Shown in pieces: positions 5,440-7,452 of a stretch of DNA of 7,452 nt (its first letter is position 1; each line of letters begins with the position of its first letter). A program made the position numbers and the translations under genes. This stretch comes from DASRTE01 sp035316885. GTDB taxonomy: Bacteria > Actinomycetota > Actinomycetes > Jiangellales > Jiangellaceae. The notes below the pieces were generated by a model. That model was not told the DNA's origin, searched no databases, and worked only from the letters and a program-made list of their open reading frames with translations. Location of the stretch: the NCBI GenBank assembly GCA_035316885.1, contig DATHII010000196.1:1-7452 (forward strand), written 5' to 3'.

Positions 5440-6420
5440 TCACGCAAGGCGCTTCCTCATGAAGACCAGAGAGAAGTCCTCCTGAGGACGTCGGTCGTAC
5501 TCGACGTATCCGATCCTCGAGTACAGAGCCAGGTTCTCCGTCATCTTCTCGTGCGTGTACAAATAGACGGAGTCGAAGCCCGCGCGGAGCGCCTCGGCCT
5601 CAGCGCGTTCAAGAAGGGCCCTTCCGAGGCCCGTCCCGCGGCGGGAGGGATGCACCGCCACGTTGTCGATGAGGAACCCCTCGTCGGTGACACTCAGGAC
5701 GATCACCCCTTCGATGGTTCCGTCCCGTTCGGCAACCGCGACGTGGTGGTTGCGGATGACCTCCTCGTAGTCGTCGGTCATCGGTCCGGGTATCGTCCCG
5801 ATCCGCTCGACGTATGGTCGATACGCGGCGTCCACGAGCTCGGCGACGTGTGGCGCGTCTGATGGGACGGCCCGCCGAAAGGAACGACTGCCCGGCCGCG
5901 CGGCCAACCAACGGCGGTGGACGGGAAGGGTTACGTCGCCATAGCCGTTGCAGCGCGCCTCGCTGAGCTTCAGCTCGAATAGGACGTACTGTTCGGCGGG
6001 CTCATAGCTTGCCGCCTGCGCGGCGACTGCCCGAGCCGCGGCTTCCTCCACGGCGAACCCCTTGCCGGTGACGAAGAACTCGCCGCCGGAGCCATCGACG
6101 TCCGGAACCCCGTTGTGAAGGGCGTACCAGCCGCGCTTCCGAAGATCGCCTCCCTTCGGCGAAGTCGGCTCCATGAACAGGAACAACGCGTTGGCGGCAA
6201 TGATCGGCGTCACCGGGTGTACCCGCGGCGCCCCGCCATGCCGGACGGTCGCAAGGTACGCGGGTGGTAATCCCAGACGGCCCGCCCCAAAGGCCGCCAG
6301 CTCAGGCTCGGCATTCGCGAACTCGCCCCACGTGATCACGCGCCGTGCATCGTGGCTGCGATCCGAAGCCCCGGAAGCGCCTTCATGCGCACCGAGATCC
6401 AGCCTGTCGTGGTCGTCCAT
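5440..6420 (-). CDS. PNPOx-like flavin split-barrel fused to GNAT acetyltransferase
   Basis: A 326-residue two-domain protein, predicted to be cytosolic. Residues 1-27 are a polar, probably disordered leader. Residues 28-172 match a pyridoxamine-phosphate-oxidase-like split barrel: ITWGEFANAEPELAAFGAGRL, then YLATVRHGGAPRVHPVTP (55-72), LFLFMEPTSPKGGDLRKRG (79-97) and EFFVTGKGFAVEE (114-126). Proteins of this type bind FMN, F420 or haem. Residues 180-326 are a GNAT N-acetyltransferase with the acetyl-CoA loop VHPSRRGTGLGRALL (256-270) and the later YLYTHEKMTENLALYSRIGY. AYRPYVERIG and PGPMTDDY (199-218 region) are typical of one GNAT subgroup. The two domains are continuous with no internal stop. 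The ATG at 6420 has GGGAGAG about ten bases upstream, and an in-frame TGA two codons before it prevents a longer protein. GNAT substrate and cofactor of the barrel are unknown; the pairing suggests joint action on one amine-containing small molecule, which is inference. Confidence 0.85.
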   Translation of the reverse strand: MDDHDRLDLGAHEGASGASDRSHDARRVITWGEFANAEPELAAFGAGRLGLPPAYLATVRHGGAPRVHPVTPIIAANALFLFMEPTSPKGGDLRKRGWYALHNGVPDVDGSGGEFFVTGKGFAVEEAAARAVAAQAASYEPAEQYVLFELKLSEARCNGYGDVTLPVHRRWLAARPGSRSFRRAVPSDAPHVAELVDAAYRPYVERIGTIPGPMTDDYEEVIRNHHVAVAERDGTIEGVIVLSVTDEGFLIDNVAVHPSRRGTGLGRALLERAEAEALRAGFDSVYLYTHEKMTENLALYSRIGYVEYDRRPQEDFSLVFMRKRLA

Positions 6421-6544
6421 CGGTCACACTCTCCCGTCGCGCTCCGTCATGGTGGTGACGAACGAAACCCAGCCGATGTGACGAGGGTGGGCCACTTCGT
6501 TTCCTTCAGTTCGGCCAGCCTGCACCACTACCGCGGCAGTGTTG

Positions 6545-6562
6545 CCCGGGCGGGCGCCCAGG
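6545..6562 (-). terminator. GC-rich hairpin just after the regulator remnant's stop
   Basis: On the minus strand CCTGGGC pairs with GCCCGGG (seven pairs, one G-T) around a four-base loop, starting two bases after the TGA at 6565-6567. There is no T-run, so it would be a T-less actinobacterial-type terminator if functional. Its place directly after a stop codon supports that reading. Chance pairing in GC-rich DNA is possible. Confidence 0.4.
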
Positions 6563-6564
6563 AA

Positions 6565-6752
6565 TCACCTCGCTGTGACGACTTCGTCCACGATGGGCAT
6601 GGCCTCAACGAGTTCGTCGTCGCTGATCATCCCGAATCCGAATACGAGACCGCCGACGTCCGACGACGCCTCAATGGAACAGGACTCGAACCCTGGATGG
6701 CGACGCCTCGTTCGGCCAGCCGCGTGATGATAAGCGGAGGCGCAAGTCGACC
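6565..6752 (-). pseudogene. Frameshifted C-terminal remnant, probably a MocR-type (GntR/aminotransferase) regulator
   Basis: Two minus-strand frames together give a protein-like tail. From about 6752 one frame reads PPLIITRLAERGVAIQGSSP. From about 6660 the neighbouring frame reads DVGGLVFGFGMISDDEL, continues VEAMPIVDEVV and stops at TGA 6565-6567. Joined, these resemble the last part of MocR regulators (an LAERGV strand, then a GLxxGFG / acidic-helix end). A shift of one base near 6660-6690 separates them. The N-terminal HTH and most of the aminotransferase-like domain are missing, since the transporter gene ends at 6754. This is therefore a relic and unlikely to be functional. The family call rests on pattern recognition only. 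Bases 6421-6564 beyond it hold only a hairpin, an unremarkable open frame and the likely promoter of the fusion gene. Confidence 0.5.
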
Positions 6753-6753
6753 T

Positions 6754-7452
6754 TTAGAACGGCTCCGTCGTCGTCGGCTGGTGGGTTTCGTACATGCGGA
6801 CCGCGACCACGGTCCCGGATGCGGCCGTCAGGATGGCGACGGCCCAGATGGCCTCGCGGATCCCGAAGGCGTCGGCTAGCAGCCCGGTGAGGAGCGCTCC
6901 GACGGCGAAGCCGAGGTCGCGCCAGAGTCGGTAGACGCCGACGGCGCGGGCTCTCCAGCCGGGGTGAGCGACATCGCCGATGCTGGCGAGCAACGTCGGG
7001 TAGACCATCGCGGTGCCGACGCCGAGCAGCACCGCGGCAGCAGCCCAGCGGTCGAAGGTCTCGCTGGCCGCGATGAGTGCCAGAGCCACCGCCTGGAGCA
7101 GCATTCCCGCCGTGATGAGGTGCTTCCGGCCCCATCGGTCGGACAGGGCCCCGGTGGCGAGCTGTCCGAGGCCCCACACCGCGGGGTACAGCGCCACGAG
7201 TACGCCGGTCTGCCCCAAGGTCAATCCGGCCGAGGTGAACAACACCGGGAACAGGCCCAGGCAAGACCGTCGTTGAGGTTGTTCACGAGTCCCGCCTGGC
7301 TGGCGGAGGACAGGGCAGGCTCGCGCACGCTGGTCTGGGTGAACACTTGCCGGTTGGTCATCGCGCTCGAGTCGGTGTGGCCGGCGCCCTCGTGGACGGC
7401 ATGGGAGCGGGTCTCATGTACGGCGAGGGTGGAGAGGCCGAGGCCGAGGGCT
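6754..7452 (-). pseudogene. MFS transporter, C-terminal half, with one-base frameshift
   Basis: The inner-membrane major-facilitator exporter family is clear from the second half of the 12-helix fold. From the right edge one frame reads the end of helix 6, a cytoplasmic loop rich in His/Glu (VHETRSHAVHEGAG), then QAGLVNNLNDGLAW entering helix 7. At 7256-7258 the frame must change by one base: a fourth G in the minus-strand TGGGCC run would restore W-G-L-F-P-V. The second frame continues through YPAVWGLGQLATGALSDRWG, whose SDRWGRK is the classical MFS loop motif, then helices 9-12 and a stop TAA at 6754-6756. The substrate is not predictable; relatives are often annotated as drug or metabolite exporters. 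The start lies beyond the window. The shift is either a real inactivating deletion or a base-calling error in a short homopolymer. Confidence 0.8.

Noticed and set aside
5431..5452. GCGCC...GGCGC hairpin between the convergent oxidoreductase and fusion genes.
   Set aside because: Only five base pairs with a 12-base loop, no T-run, and it overlaps the end of a coding region. That is too weak to call a bidirectional terminator.
6424..6564. Open minus-strand frame between the regulator relic and the fusion gene, ending in MTERDGRV and an in-frame TGA.
   Set aside because: No ribosome site precedes any start codon in it and no family is recognised. It probably reflects leader DNA with low stop frequency, though the eight-codon ATG frame could be a leader peptide.
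6676..6696. tRNA T-arm-like sequence on the minus strand (GGGTTCGAGTCC).
   Set aside because: The T-stem pairs imperfectly with a standard seven-base loop. No acceptor stem, anticodon arm or CCA-proximal structure follows, and the bases fit a protein relic better.
1..7452. CRISPR array, insertion-sequence ends or replication origin.
   Set aside because: No regularly spaced repeats, no transposase and no iteron or AT-rich origin-like stretch were seen on either strand.

Overview
The window looks like chromosomal DNA of a high-GC actinobacterium. Third codon positions are mostly G or C, intergenic gaps are short, start codons overlap the preceding gene, and the Rossmann-fold dehydrogenase, MFS and GNAT proteins read like actinomycete versions. 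No RNA gene, CRISPR array or complete mobile element is visible. The genus cannot be fixed from this sequence alone.

Region 1 (1-3193) is the most coherent block. A stand-alone GTP cyclohydrolase II (RibA-like, minus strand, running off the left edge) faces away from a three-gene plus-strand run across a 58-base gap. That run is a zinc-ligand-poor medium-chain dehydrogenase of the BchC-like type, a divergent 6-pyruvoyltetrahydropterin synthase (PTPS) homologue that starts inside the end of the dehydrogenase gene, and a GT4-type glycosyltransferase. A GTP-opening enzyme, a pterin-type fold, an oxidoreductase and a sugar transferase together suggest a small pathway making a glycosylated pyrimidine or pteridine. 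This is inference. The PTPS homologue lacks two residues of the usual catalytic triad, so its reaction is probably not the textbook one. The run appears to stop abruptly after the first codons of a fourth gene.

Region 2 (3190-5440) holds two divergently transcribed medium-chain quinone-reductase-like oxidoreductases sharing a 188-base intergenic region. The plus-strand gene has the layout of a leaderless transcript. The minus-strand gene ends in a perfect 10-bp inverted repeat and overlaps, by TGATG behind a GGAGG motif, a previously easy-to-miss 40-codon reading frame. Short protein-like remnants lie in both intergenic spaces.

Region 3 (5440-7452, all minus strand) holds an intact two-domain protein fusing a PNPOx-like flavin split barrel to a GNAT acetyltransferase. 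Behind it lie a frameshifted C-terminal scrap that resembles a MocR-type (GntR/aminotransferase) regulator and the C-terminal half of an MFS transporter with a one-base frameshift in a short G run.

The run of truncated or frameshifted reading frames from about 3190 rightward suggests a rearranged accessory segment abutting the more orderly pterin/glycosyltransferase block.
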